From Oricola cellulosilytica (lineage in GTDB: Bacteria > Pseudomonadota > Alphaproteobacteria > Rhizobiales > Rhizobiaceae): a DNA stretch of 64,000 nt. Shown piece by piece: positions 1 through 7,785 of this stretch. The DNA lies in contig NZ_JAINFK010000001.1 in assembly GCF_019966575.1 (NCBI RefSeq), forward strand, positions 633,626 to 697,625, written 5' to 3'. A model generated the notes under the pieces. That model made no database searches, was not told the origin of the DNA, and was given only the letters and a program-made list of their open reading frames with translations. The position numbers were made by a program, and so were the translations under genes. Numbering within the stretch: the stretch's first letter is position 1; every line of letters begins with the position of its first letter.

Positions 1-157
1 GCGACACATTTCCTCGCGCGCTTGAACATCATATCCAGCCTCGATCGAAACGTCGTCTGATCAGATTACTCCAGCCCATACGAATACCAAAACGAACTGC
101 CTGAAGGCTGCCATCGCAACCCACCATGCGCTCAACAGAGATGATCGTCTCGAGACA

Positions 158-400
158 TCAGCGGCGCCCTGGAGAAATCTTCAAGGCCGGCACGATCATC
201 GGCACAGTCGCCGCGTAGGCGGCGTAGTCGGGAAACACGGATCGCAATATCCTTTCCTCGTTAAACATGCGCCGGAACTGAAATGCGATCTGGAGTGGGC
301 CGCGAAAAAAGCCCGAGATGGAAAAGTGGGACAAGACCACTCCGATGACCGTTGTCGCTTCACTCAGGTAAAGGGGATGGCGTACACACCTCTTCTCGAT
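158..400 (-). pseudogene. C-terminal remnant of an isoprenylcysteine methyltransferase-like protein
   Basis: The reading frame ending at 158 contains VRHPLYLSE followed by a hydrophobic stretch and the tail FPDYAAYAATVP. This matches the C-terminal half of the ICMT/PEMT-type membrane methyltransferases (SAM-binding RHPxY motif, then an E...F..Y..Y tail). Recognisable similarity begins only near position 390. Upstream the same frame runs antisense-like through the neighbouring SH3 gene and reads as arginine-rich shadow, so the N-terminal membrane segments expected of a full protein (about 150-200 residues) are missing. No plausible start codon with an RBS sits at the edge of the similarity. 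I call it a decayed gene. The family match rests on a short motif, and function cannot be assumed. Confidence 0.5.
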
Positions 401-464
401 ACATTTCCGCGGACTTTCGTCCACCGGATACAGTCGGAATCTTCCACCTAAACAACGGCTGTTA

Positions 465-1226
465 TCAGCGGAAACCTCGCTTGGTCTTGACGTCTGCGAA
501 GACGCGGTCCCCCATGGTATCGCCTCCGCAATATGCGAGGTAGATATTTTCATCCGCAGCGCCGCCTGCACGACTGAAGCCTCCCTGCCGGCTGATTTCC
601 GCCTTGGTGCAGAAACCCCGTTGCACCAGCTCCATCGCGGCCTCGGCGAAAGCGTCGCGATGCAACCTGAAGTTTTCAGACCCTGCCACAATCGCCTCGA
701 ATTCATCGATTTCCCTGGAGCCGCTGGACGGCAGCGCCCGCGAGAGATATTTTATGAGTGTCCATTCAGAGTAGCGGCCCTGGCTGATCCCGTTCGAAGG
801 TTCGCAAACATCATTTCCGACCCGAATTCGCCGCGAACGTCCATTGACGCATAACGCTTTCCGGTTCTCAGCAATCTTGACCCATTCCCCTGACCGATCG
901 AGCACAGTCACCGGATCGCGAAATCGGACTATCCCGGCGACACCACAATCGAGCGATGGGCAAGTTCGGGTTTCCGCTCGCTCGGCGGACAGCCAGTAAT
1001 GGTCCCCCTCATTGTCGGATGGATGAAGATAAGACAGAGCGGTCGTCAGTTCGGGATCGCCGAGCCGGCTGGCGAATGTGAACCCGATTATTATCATGGT
1101 GAAAGCATTCAAGCCGATGACCAGAATGATCGCGCCCCAACGCCCTCCCCTTGCTCGAACTCGAATCAGCCTGAAAACTGAAAACGCCAGAACGAAAGAT
1201 GCAACCGCGAAAATCAACCACAACAT
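465..1226 (-). CDS. Membrane-anchored protein with an SH3-like domain, function unknown
   Basis: 253 residues. Two hydrophobic segments at about 1-22 and 32-52 give an N-terminal membrane hairpin. The segment at about 75-165 (RTCPSLDCGVAGIVRFRDPVT, then a GEWVKI stretch) reads like a bacterial SH3 domain, which usually binds peptidoglycan or mediates protein contacts. In SH3 families the pattern R..PS..C.....L..G..V.V....G.W.KI is typical. The C-terminal third is unassigned and contains three cysteines. An AGGAG lies upstream of the ATG at 1226, though at rather long spacing. It sits alone on the minus strand, beside a methyltransferase remnant. Recruitment to the cell envelope is likely; a specific role is not visible. 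Confidence 0.7.
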   Translation of the reverse strand: MLWLIFAVASFVLAFSVFRLIRVRARGGRWGAIILVIGLNAFTMIIIGFTFASRLGDPELTTALSYLHPSDNEGDHYWLSAERAETRTCPSLDCGVAGIVRFRDPVTVLDRSGEWVKIAENRKALCVNGRSRRIRVGNDVCEPSNGISQGRYSEWTLIKYLSRALPSSGSREIDEFEAIVAGSENFRLHRDAFAEAAMELVQRGFCTKAEISRQGGFSRAGGAADENIYLAYCGGDTMGDRVFADVKTKRGFR

Positions 1227-1596
1227 CGGAAATCGAATGCTCCTACCCCCGGATCACCGAGGTCTATGACGGCGTTCCGATTGTCTGGCTCTCTAATCCC
1301 AGAACCGGTTTCGAGCAACGGAGCCGTCCTTCAATAAGCAAAGCGCTACCTTTCATCCGAGTTTAAAAGAGGGGCCTATGGAATTGCTACCCTTGGCGGC
1401 GGCCGCCATATTCCCACGGTCATCGGCTGCCCTCTGAACCGTCCAGCAGAAGTACAAGCGACCTGACCTCGGTTGTTATCGGAAGGGGCGCACAGTCGCA
1501 GATGTTGACAGCGACATCAATCTGGCCGCTTTCTTGTCGGGCGCGATGAAACCGGAACTATACTCGGGTTCGTGGAGAACGTGAATTGGGGGCCGT
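1227..1596. other. Gene-free stretch between divergent genes
   Basis: 370 bases between the SH3 protein (leftward) and the GT2 glycosyltransferase (rightward). It must hold both promoters, but I could not pick -35/-10 boxes with confidence. An open frame at about 1438-1584 reads protein-like but has no start codon and no family I recognise. Confidence 0.4.
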
Positions 1597-2583
1597 TTGA
1601 AACTGATCATCCAGATTCCCTGTCTCAATGAAGCAGAAAGCCTGCCCGCTACCCTTGCCTCTCTGCCGAAGCAGGTCACCTATTTTGATACGGTTGAGTG
1701 GCTGGTGATCGACGATGGCTCGACTGACAACACTTCCGAAGTGGCCCACCAAAGCGGTGTCGATCACGTCCTTCGTCTGCCGCACAATCAGGGATTGGCC
1801 AAGGCGTTCATGGCAGGTCTGGAGGAATCGCTCCGTCAGGGCGCGGACGTCATCGTCAACACGGATGCCGATAACCAATACGACGCCTCATGCATCCCTG
1901 ACCTGGTAGCGCCGATCATGTCTGGGGAGGCGCAAATCGTTATCGGGGCCCGCCCTATCGAGGAAATAGCGCACTTCTCGCCCCTCAAGAGGCGACTGCA
2001 GCGTCTTGGGAGTTTCGCCGTGCGGTTGGCGAGCGGCACGAGCATCCCCGATGCCGCCAGCGGGTTCAGGGCCTTCCATCGCGACGCGGCGATGCAGCTT
2101 TATGTTTTCAACCCTTTTACCTATACGCTTGAAACCATTATCCAAGCCGGTCGAAAATATATCCCGATCACCAGTGTGCCAGTTCGTGTCAACGGCCCAA
2201 CGCGGCCATCGCGACTGTTTCGCAGCACCCCGGTATATATTTGGCAATCGATCAAAACGACGCTTCGCATTGCCACGCTGTATCGCCCATTGCGCACTCT
2301 GAGCTGGGTCGCCCTTTTCATGGCTCTTCCTGGCGTTATCGCGATATTGCGTTTCCTTTTTCTTTACGTGTCCGGTGATGGCCGCGGGCATATACAGTCG
2401 CTGGCAATCGCCGGGACTCTCTTGTCGATCGCTGCGATTATCGCGATGGGCGGCCTGATCGCCGATCTGGTCGCTGCGAACAGGCGGTTGCTGGAGGATA
2501 TTCGCTCGCGGCTGTTGCGAGGCGAGATCGAGCGAGCTTCTTCTGTAAAGCGAGATGCGCAGGTTCGGTCCCCGTCCACGTGA
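1597..2583 (+). CDS. GT2 family polyprenyl-phosphate glycosyltransferase (DPM1/GtrB-like)
   Basis: 328 residues. The N-terminal GT-A domain begins MKLIIQIPCLNEAESLPATL and carries the nucleotide-sugar motifs VIDDGSTDNT (about 47-56) and NTDADNQY (about 88-95; the DxD-type metal site). A C-terminal pair of membrane segments lies at about 230-255 and 270-295. In this family such enzymes transfer a sugar from a nucleotide donor to a polyprenyl phosphate at the inner membrane, making the lipid-linked sugar that GT-C enzymes use. The start is a TTG behind GGGGGCC; no in-frame ATG lies upstream. A GT-C type gene follows 0.7 kb downstream, so the two probably act as donor synthase and transferase. 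The specific sugar cannot be read from the sequence. Confidence 0.8.
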   Translation: MKLIIQIPCLNEAESLPATLASLPKQVTYFDTVEWLVIDDGSTDNTSEVAHQSGVDHVLRLPHNQGLAKAFMAGLEESLRQGADVIVNTDADNQYDASCIPDLVAPIMSGEAQIVIGARPIEEIAHFSPLKRRLQRLGSFAVRLASGTSIPDAASGFRAFHRDAAMQLYVFNPFTYTLETIIQAGRKYIPITSVPVRVNGPTRPSRLFRSTPVYIWQSIKTTLRIATLYRPLRTLSWVALFMALPGVIAILRFLFLYVSGDGRGHIQSLAIAGTLLSIAAIIAMGGLIADLVAANRRLLEDIRSRLLRGEIERASSVKRDAQVRSPST

Positions 2584-2773
2584 GAACAGTGAGACGGAGC
2601 TTCATTTTTTCGCTTGAGAGGCCGATGTCGGAGGGCGAAGACGCCGCCGGCCATAGCACCGAGTTCGACGGGAATAAAAAATCCTGTGGCAGTTCATGAG
2701 AAGCACCCGCTCCTGTTATGCGCGGAATCGATTTTTTGATATGGTGCGAATCATGATGGTTAAAGGGATATTG

Positions 2774-2819
2774 AACCGTCTTCATGCAAATCGCTTGGCT
2801 TCGATCCAACTAGACGGTT
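2774..2819 (+). promoter_or_regulatory. Inverted repeat in the leader of the Flp-type pilin gene
   Basis: AACCGTC (2774-2780) and GACGGTT (2813-2819) are perfect 7-base arms that end five bases before the pilin ATG at 2824. The 32-base loop contains a short ATG-started frame that stops at 2812. It could fold in the mRNA and affect initiation, or be an operator. No clear Shine-Dalgarno sequence is visible ahead of the ATG, so initiation is unusual. Confidence 0.35.
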
Positions 2820-2823
2820 AGCG

Positions 2824-3000
2824 ATGATTCCGAAACTTTCAGATTTCTTTAAAAATGACGTGGGCGTTTCGCAGGTCGAGTATCTCGTACTCCTCGGCCT
2901 AATGATTGGCGGCGTGATCGTCTCCGTTTCGCTTGCCACCGCAGCATTGAGCCAGTCCTTCGGCAGCTGGGCGCAGTTTTTCCTATATCTTCGAGTTTGA
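2824..3000 (+). CDS. Flp-type (type IVb) pilin, small
   Basis: 58 residues. A short positively charged leader ending in Gly14 is followed by VSQVEY and a hydrophobic helix of about 25 residues. Flp/Fap prepilins are cut after a glycine and have Glu at +5 and Tyr at +6 of the mature protein. Here Glu19 and Tyr20 are at exactly those places, so prepilin peptidase processing is likely. The mature protein would be 44 residues, slightly short but within the Flp range. No tad/cpa assembly genes are in the window, so assembly proteins must come from elsewhere if it is a real pilin. It lies between two glycosyltransferase genes on the same strand, which suggests it may be their target (inference). 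A pseudopilin or stand-alone membrane peptide is the alternative. Confidence 0.72.
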   Translation: MIPKLSDFFKNDVGVSQVEYLVLLGLMIGGVIVSVSLATAALSQSFGSWAQFFLYLRV

Positions 3001-3003
3001 GAC

Positions 3004-3027
3004 GGCGCCACAGGGCACATTGGCGCC
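3004..3027 (+). terminator. Hairpin just after the pilin gene
   Basis: GGCGCCA (3004-3010) and TGGCGCC (3021-3027) form a perfect 7-base stem with a 10-base loop, starting four bases after the pilin stop codon. Only a weak T-rich stretch follows, so it may be a 3'-end stabiliser or a partial terminator rather than a strong one. Confidence 0.45.
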
Positions 3028-3305
3028 TTGGAACATTTCTGATTAAGTTCTTCGATGACAAACCCATAGTCGGACGACGCTGTTCGCAAGACCAGGGACA
3101 GAATTTTTGATTTTTTTATGGTGTACGCATGCCATGTTGCCAGCGGACCGCCATTTTTTTCTACGTTGTTTGCATCGTCCCAATCCTCGTGCCGCCGTAT
3201 TTCTGGCCACCTTGGCCGCGGCTCTCCGGATCGCAACTCAGAGGAGAACTGAAAAATAGAGATGAGATTTGTCGACGAATGCTGTGCCGCAGGAGCATTC
3301 TGAAA

Positions 3306-4964
3306 ATGCAACGCGCTGCGTACCTCTTCATGATCGCTGTGATTGAGGGAGCGATCTTACTGAACGTCTTCGTTCGTCAAATTCACTTGGACGAATATCT
3401 GTTTCTTGAGCAGATATACAAACATGTCTTGGGCGAACTAGAAAAACCTGTTCAGACATTTTACGTATATATCTTTGAATGGGTTGTATTTTTGCCGCTC
3501 GACGACATTGAAAAAGTTGTCACGGGCCGCTTCGTGATGTGGTTATTCCATCTCTCAACGCTTTTCTTCGTTTTCCGAATATCGGAGTCGTTTGGTACGA
3601 AGAAGGGTGCGTGGCTCAGCGTTCTTGCCTACGCCTCGTTTATCTACACAGTTCAGCACGCTGCGAGTTTTCGTGCCGATCCACTCGTTACCGCCCTTCT
3701 GATGGCGGTTCTGTTCACCTTGACAAGAATGACGATCTCTCTACCAGGCTTGCTGCTTTCGGGAGTTACTACCGCGATTGCGGGCCTTATATCGATAAAA
3801 TCGATTTTCTACCTTCCTCTTATCGGAGCGGTCGTCTGGCAGCACTTTCGACACAGCCGTAGTTCCAAGCTGTTCTGGTCGCTTCTGGCCTCGCTGTTGG
3901 TTGCGATTATTGCCTTTTCCGGACTGATGTTCTTGCATTTGGACGGAGCCGATCGCCTGAACGACCTCGTTATTCCGTATATATTTGGAGCCGTCAGAAA
4001 GCAGTTTGGTGAGAAAGAGCCATTCGATACCGTTTGGTACCTGCTGGTCCTCATTATTTTCAATTTGCCCAACTGGATTGTTATCACATACGGGCTTGTG
4101 CAGGCAGCGAACCTTGCTTGGTCAGGTCCACCCGCGATCCGGGACCGTGCCCGTCTCGCTCTCGTCTTCTTTCTCCCGATCATGCTCGTCTTCGTGTACC
4201 GGAACAGCTTCCCGTATTTCTACGTTTTTGCCCTCGCGCCGGTGGTCATTCTGGCTGGGTTTTCGATCCCGTCAGGCAGCACCAACGTCATCCAACGGTT
4301 AAGCCTTCCGATTGCCGTCACGTTGACGTTCTTGGGAGTCCTCCATGGCAGTAGGGAACTCTCGCTGAGTAATTCCGGACAGAAATCCATGCTCGAAGCA
4401 GTCTCGGCCGTATATCCCGACAGGGTGCCTTACTATGATGGTTTTGCCAGTATCCCGAGTTACCCGAGAATCGGGCCATACCTTACATCCTGGGTGATGG
4501 AGGACTACCGCCGTCGGGGACGGCCGGAGATTGCACGCCTTGTCAGAGAGATGAAACCGCGCTTCGTTATTGCCCAGCACGATCTGATTCTGGACGCGCT
4601 CACAATGGGTGCGCAGGTTCCACAGAAGCAATACAGCCTGTTCCCCCCCGACGCCGAGGCATTGCACAACAATTTCATACCGCATTGGGGCCAGTTTTGG
4701 ATCGCCGGAAAGCGTCTCCGCCCGCGCAACGCTGCCGCGCAGGAATTCGAAATCAATATTGCCGGAAAGTACACATTCGAAGGAAAAACGGCTGGCCTAA
4801 TCGATGACAGGTCCGTCAAGCCGGGTGAGGTTGTCAATCTCCGCGAGGGCAATCATCTTTACGAAGGCGCCGCTGCCCTTCTCCGCTATGGTGACCACCC
4901 CCCGGTCCCCGACCGAGATCCGCCGGCGCATCTGTATCGGAAACACTTTGCATCCGGATTTTGA
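3306..4964 (+). CDS. GT-C/GT39-like membrane glycosyltransferase
   Basis: About 552 residues from the ATG at 3306. That start was chosen because the sequence from there opens with a membrane helix (MQRAAYLFMIAVIEGAILL) and has AGGAG at good distance; the frame is open back to 3129 but that extension looks non-coding. About ten hydrophobic segments cover the first 350 residues and a soluble tail of about 170 residues follows. The first extracytoplasmic loop has the acidic pair of IHLDEYLFLEQIY, the place where PMT/ArnT-type GT-C enzymes hold their catalytic Asp/Glu. Such enzymes move a sugar from a polyprenyl phosphate donor to a protein or lipid on the periplasmic side. The gene is AT-richer than the rest of the window. 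The acceptor is unknown; the nearby Flp-type pilin is a candidate. Confidence 0.7.
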   Translation: MQRAAYLFMIAVIEGAILLNVFVRQIHLDEYLFLEQIYKHVLGELEKPVQTFYVYIFEWVVFLPLDDIEKVVTGRFVMWLFHLSTLFFVFRISESFGTKKGAWLSVLAYASFIYTVQHAASFRADPLVTALLMAVLFTLTRMTISLPGLLLSGVTTAIAGLISIKSIFYLPLIGAVVWQHFRHSRSSKLFWSLLASLLVAIIAFSGLMFLHLDGADRLNDLVIPYIFGAVRKQFGEKEPFDTVWYLLVLIIFNLPNWIVITYGLVQAANLAWSGPPAIRDRARLALVFFLPIMLVFVYRNSFPYFYVFALAPVVILAGFSIPSGSTNVIQRLSLPIAVTLTFLGVLHGSRELSLSNSGQKSMLEAVSAVYPDRVPYYDGFASIPSYPRIGPYLTSWVMEDYRRRGRPEIARLVREMKPRFVIAQHDLILDALTMGAQVPQKQYSLFPPDAEALHNNFIPHWGQFWIAGKRLRPRNAAAQEFEINIAGKYTFEGKTAGLIDDRSVKPGEVVNLREGNHLYEGAAALLRYGDHPPVPDRDPPAHLYRKHFASGF

Positions 4965-5070
4965 GTTGGAGAAGTTCGGGCGTGCTGGTCGAGGGGGCTG
5001 ATGACGGCCGGCTTTCGTCTCAATTCCGGATGTGCCTCGATACAGCCCACTGTGCGGATGATCGAAATCA

Positions 5071-5147
5071 TGGCGCACCCGACAGGATTCGAACCTGTGA
5101 CCTCTGCCTTCGGAGGGCAGCGCTCTATCCAACTGAGCTACGGGTGC
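5071..5147 (-). tRNA. tRNA-Arg (anticodon CCG)
   Basis: The reverse complement starts GCACCCG and ends CGGGTGC-G-CCA, giving a perfect 7-base acceptor stem, discriminator G and an encoded CCA. The D arm (GCTC...GAGC), the anticodon arm (CTGCC, loop CTCCGAA, GGCAG; anticodon CCG) and the T arm with GTTCGAAT are all present. It reads codon CGG. The 3' end points to lower coordinates, toward the AT-richer glycosyltransferase region, so this is a possible integration site. Confidence 0.97.
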
Positions 5148-5296
5148 CTGCGGCCTGAGGCCGAGGACGCAGCCCGCGCGAACACGAGCCTGCGCCTAGT
5201 TAACCCAGCCGGCGTCAAGCTTCAATGCGGAAAGTAGCATCTTCTTGCGAGCCGGATCGATGCGTGTTTCCGGTGAAAGCCGGGTAGAGGCCGCTA

Positions 5297-5653
5297 TCAA
5301 TCCGTTAGCGTCCGACGCCGTTCGTCGAACTCCTTGGCGTCGATCTCCCCGCGTGCGAAGCGCTCCTTCAGTATGGTCATCGCACGGTCGGCGGACCGAT
5401 GCCTATCGGGCTCAACCGCGCCCAGTCCAAAGGCGCGAAGAAGATAAATGATTCCAGCCACCGTTGCGATGAAGATCAAAATCATAAGGAACGGTCCGAA
5501 GATCATGCCAAACCCGGTCCCGTATCCGCCCCACATCATGCCCGGCCCGTAAGCGCCGCGAATAAACGTGTCCGCATCCTGGGCCATGGCGGCGGGTACC
5601 GCTCCGCCCAAGGCAACACTTCCCAAGAGAATTTTCTGCAATCCGGAAGACAT
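5297..5653 (-). CDS. SHOCT-domain membrane protein
   Basis: 118 residues. The N-terminus looks like a signal peptide (LLGSVALGGAVPAAMA, then QDAD). A Gly/Met-rich stretch follows (GPGMMWGGYGTGFGM), then one strong membrane helix at about 52-75. The C-terminal 30 residues, ILKERFARGEIDAKEFDERR, are a textbook SHOCT domain (short C-terminal domain, a probable oligomerisation module). It is a single gene next to the tRNA. Members are common in Hyphomicrobiales and have no assigned reaction. Confidence 0.8.
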   Translation of the reverse strand: MSSGLQKILLGSVALGGAVPAAMAQDADTFIRGAYGPGMMWGGYGTGFGMIFGPFLMILIFIATVAGIIYLLRAFGLGAVEPDRHRSADRAMTILKERFARGEIDAKEFDERRRTLTD

Positions 5654-5779
5654 ATCCTAAACCTCGTCATGGTAGCGGCGCATTGTGCGCCGTCATCGAT
5701 TGCAGATTAGATGCGAGACGATCCGTGGCCATGACATGGATCAACCGCCACGGAAGCTCGTGTTGAATCGCAGTTCACG

Positions 5780-6337
5780 TCAGCCGCGATAGAAGATATG
5801 CCTCCCGACGGCGGAAAGGCGCTTCATCTTCGGAGCCCAGTAAGGCTTCACATAATCGGCATGATAGTGAGTAGCGGTCGCTATATCGCGCACGAGACTC
5901 CGCCCCTCCAATACCGCGGTGGCGACATCTTCTGCCTTGTCCCAAGCATGCTTCTCGTTTACCGCCTCCGGCAGGCCGTCACAGGCGAACGAGAACTGAC
6001 AAGCATTGCGCATATGATCGTTCTGATACACCACGTCGCAGATCGTGTCCGGATATCGATCGTTCCTCACCCGATTCAGGATAACCTGCGCGACCGCAGC
6101 CTGTCCGGCCTTGGGTTCACTGCGGGCCTCAAAATAGATTGCAGTGGCAAGACAATTTTTCTGTTTGACCGACAGATCCGTCCATTCTTCGGCTGCTGTT
6201 GCCCCCACCGCGACCCTCGGATTGGGATAGTCGGCAAGCGCAGGCGACGCGACACTGGCGAATATCGCTGCACACCCGAAAAAGGCCGAGCAAAAGAAAC
6301 GGCGCGGCGTGGCACGCCGATTTTTTTTCCGGATCAT
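5780..6337 (-). CDS. Cell wall hydrolase, SleB/Hydrolase_2 family
   Basis: 185 residues. An N-terminal signal/anchor segment (about 14-35, ending ASPALA) precedes a Hydrolase_2 domain. The domain shows NCLATAIYFEARSEP (catalytic-type Glu in YFEARSE), QVILNRVRNDRYPDTICDVVYQ and CQFSFACDGLP, then HYHADYVKPYWA. SleB-type enzymes cut peptidoglycan glycan strands. Alphaproteobacteria do not sporulate, so the role here is probably cell-wall remodelling in the periplasm. The gene has its own upstream region and no operon partner. The family call is firm; the substrate detail is by family. Confidence 0.9.
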   Translation of the reverse strand: MIRKKNRRATPRRFFCSAFFGCAAIFASVASPALADYPNPRVAVGATAAEEWTDLSVKQKNCLATAIYFEARSEPKAGQAAVAQVILNRVRNDRYPDTICDVVYQNDHMRNACQFSFACDGLPEAVNEKHAWDKAEDVATAVLEGRSLVRDIATATHYHADYVKPYWAPKMKRLSAVGRHIFYRG

Positions 6338-6363
6338 GGAACTTTTCTCTTTAGCTGATCGTT
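6338..6363 (+). promoter_or_regulatory. EcfG-like promoter match, rightward, without a clear gene
   Basis: GGAAC (6338-6342), 17 bases, CGTT (6360-6363), the consensus of the alphaproteobacterial general stress sigma factor EcfG. It lies between the cell wall hydrolase and the end of hpd, reading into about 190 bases that hold only a weak TTG-started 80-codon frame at 6372. About one such match is expected by chance in a window this size, so it may mean nothing or may drive a small RNA. Confidence 0.25.
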
Positions 6364-6557
6364 GTTGAAGGTTGGCCCGCGTTCACGCGACCGCGACTTG
6401 GACGCTTAGAGCCGCCGAACTTGATCAGACCGCGTCGCCTTTAAGACAATCTCTGGACTATTCGGTGTCCGAAATTTGTTGGATGGTGCACCGCACATGC
6501 AGGATGACAACTACGCTTCTGGGGCTGTTATTCACGATCCATGGCGTGAAGTTCCGT

Positions 6558-7670
6558 CTATCCCAACGCGTCGGCTTTCAATTCCCCGCTGTCGATCTGC
6601 TCGCGCTCGATTGATTCGAAAAGTGCGCGGAAGTTTCCTTCGCCGAAGCCCTCGTCGCCCTTGCGCTGGATGAACTCGAAAAAGATCGGGCCTATTACGG
6701 TCTTTGAAAAAATCTGTAGCAGGATTTTGGTCTCGCTGCCGCCGACGACGCCTTCTCCGTCGATCAGGATGCCATGTTTCTTCATCCGGTCGATCGGCTC
6801 CTCATGGCCTTTCACCCGGTCGCTGCTCATTGCATAATAGGCATCCGGCGGCCCGGGCATGAATTGCAATCCGTTGGCAGCAAGCGCATCGGTTGCGTCG
6901 TAGATGTGCTGCGCTCCCACCGCGATGTGCTGGATGCCCTCGCCGTTGTATTTCCTAAGATAACTTTCGATCTGACTCTTGTCGTCGGTCGATTCGTTCA
7001 GCGGAATGCGGATCTTGCCGCAAGGCGACGTGATTGCGCGGGAGACGAGCCCGGTCAGCTTACCCTCGATGTCAAAGAAGTGGATCTGCTCGAAGCCGAA
7101 TAGTTTACGATAGAAGTCCCACCACTTGTCCATGTTGCCGCGATAGACGTTATGGGTCAGGTGGTCGAGATAGTAGAAACCGACGCCTTCGGGCTTGGGA
7201 TCCCGCTCGCCAGTCCAATCGAACTCCGCCTCGTATGCCGATCCCCTGTCGCCGTAATTGTCGATGAAATAGAGTAGCGACCCGCCGATACCGACGATCG
7301 CCGGAACGTCCAGCACCCTCTCGTCGCCCTCATAGGGCTCGGCACCTTTAGAGACCGCATGTTGAAATGCATGTCGTGCGTCGACGACTCGCCACGCCAT
7401 GGACGGCGCGCATGGACCGTGCTCCGCCGCGAAACGTACCGCGTGCGAACCGGGTTCCGCGTTGACGATGTAGTTGATGTCACCTTGACGCCACACGGTG
7501 ATCGCCTTGGTTCTGTGCTTCGCGACGGGCTCATAACCCATTCGCGCGAACAGCATCTCCAGATGCTTTGGCTCGGGATGGGCAAATTCAACAAATTCAA
7601 AGCCGTCGGTACCGGCGGGGTTCTCTTCGGTGATTTGCGCCCGAGGCGCATCGTGCGGGAACGGGCCCAT
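6558..7670 (-). CDS. hpd: 4-hydroxyphenylpyruvate dioxygenase
   Basis: 370 residues from the ATG at 7670, chosen for GGAGGAAAGTTG just before it; the frame runs open to 7823 but that extension looks non-coding. The enzyme converts 4-hydroxyphenylpyruvate to homogentisate in tyrosine breakdown, in the cytoplasm, with Fe(II). Two VOC folds are visible. Iron ligands fit His in YLDHLTHNVYRGN, His in GEGIQHIAVGAQ and Glu in GPIFFEFIQRKGDEGFGEGNF. It is divergent from an Lrp-type regulator with a palindrome in between, which suggests control by that regulator. Other homogentisate pathway genes are not in the window. Confidence 0.96.
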   Translation of the reverse strand: MGPFPHDAPRAQITEENPAGTDGFEFVEFAHPEPKHLEMLFARMGYEPVAKHRTKAITVWRQGDINYIVNAEPGSHAVRFAAEHGPCAPSMAWRVVDARHAFQHAVSKGAEPYEGDERVLDVPAIVGIGGSLLYFIDNYGDRGSAYEAEFDWTGERDPKPEGVGFYYLDHLTHNVYRGNMDKWWDFYRKLFGFEQIHFFDIEGKLTGLVSRAITSPCGKIRIPLNESTDDKSQIESYLRKYNGEGIQHIAVGAQHIYDATDALAANGLQFMPGPPDAYYAMSSDRVKGHEEPIDRMKKHGILIDGEGVVGGSETKILLQIFSKTVIGPIFFEFIQRKGDEGFGEGNFRALFESIEREQIDSGELKADALG

Positions 7671-7756
7671 CAACTTTCCTCCAATACCACCGAGCCCACA
7701 ATATCGCATCCGGCTTGCAACATGGTTGCGAAGCGATGCTCTCCAAACCATAATCA

Positions 7757-7771
7757 TGCACGAATTGTGCA
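7757..7771. promoter_or_regulatory. Palindromic operator between hpd and the Lrp-type regulator
   Basis: TGCAC-GAATT-GTGCA: perfect 5-base arms around an AT-rich centre, 15 bases in all. The size, symmetry and AT-rich core fit the general form of an Lrp/AsnC family site. It lies 15 bases before the regulator ATG at 7786 and about 90 before the hpd start, so it could serve both genes and autoregulation. Confidence 0.6.
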
Positions 7772-7785
7772 CGTTGAGATTTAGA

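Noticed and set aside
1438-1584. Short open frame reading QQKYKRPDLG and onward
   Set aside because: Protein-like but without a start codon, RBS or a family I recognise.
3129-3305. N-terminal extension of the GT-C protein
   Set aside because: No RBS; the sequence is unlike a membrane protein start, and the ATG at 3306 has AGGAG and a good first helix.
4201-4226. GGAAC-N17-CGTT, an EcfG promoter match
   Set aside because: It is inside the GT-C coding sequence with no gene start behind it; about one match per window is expected by chance.
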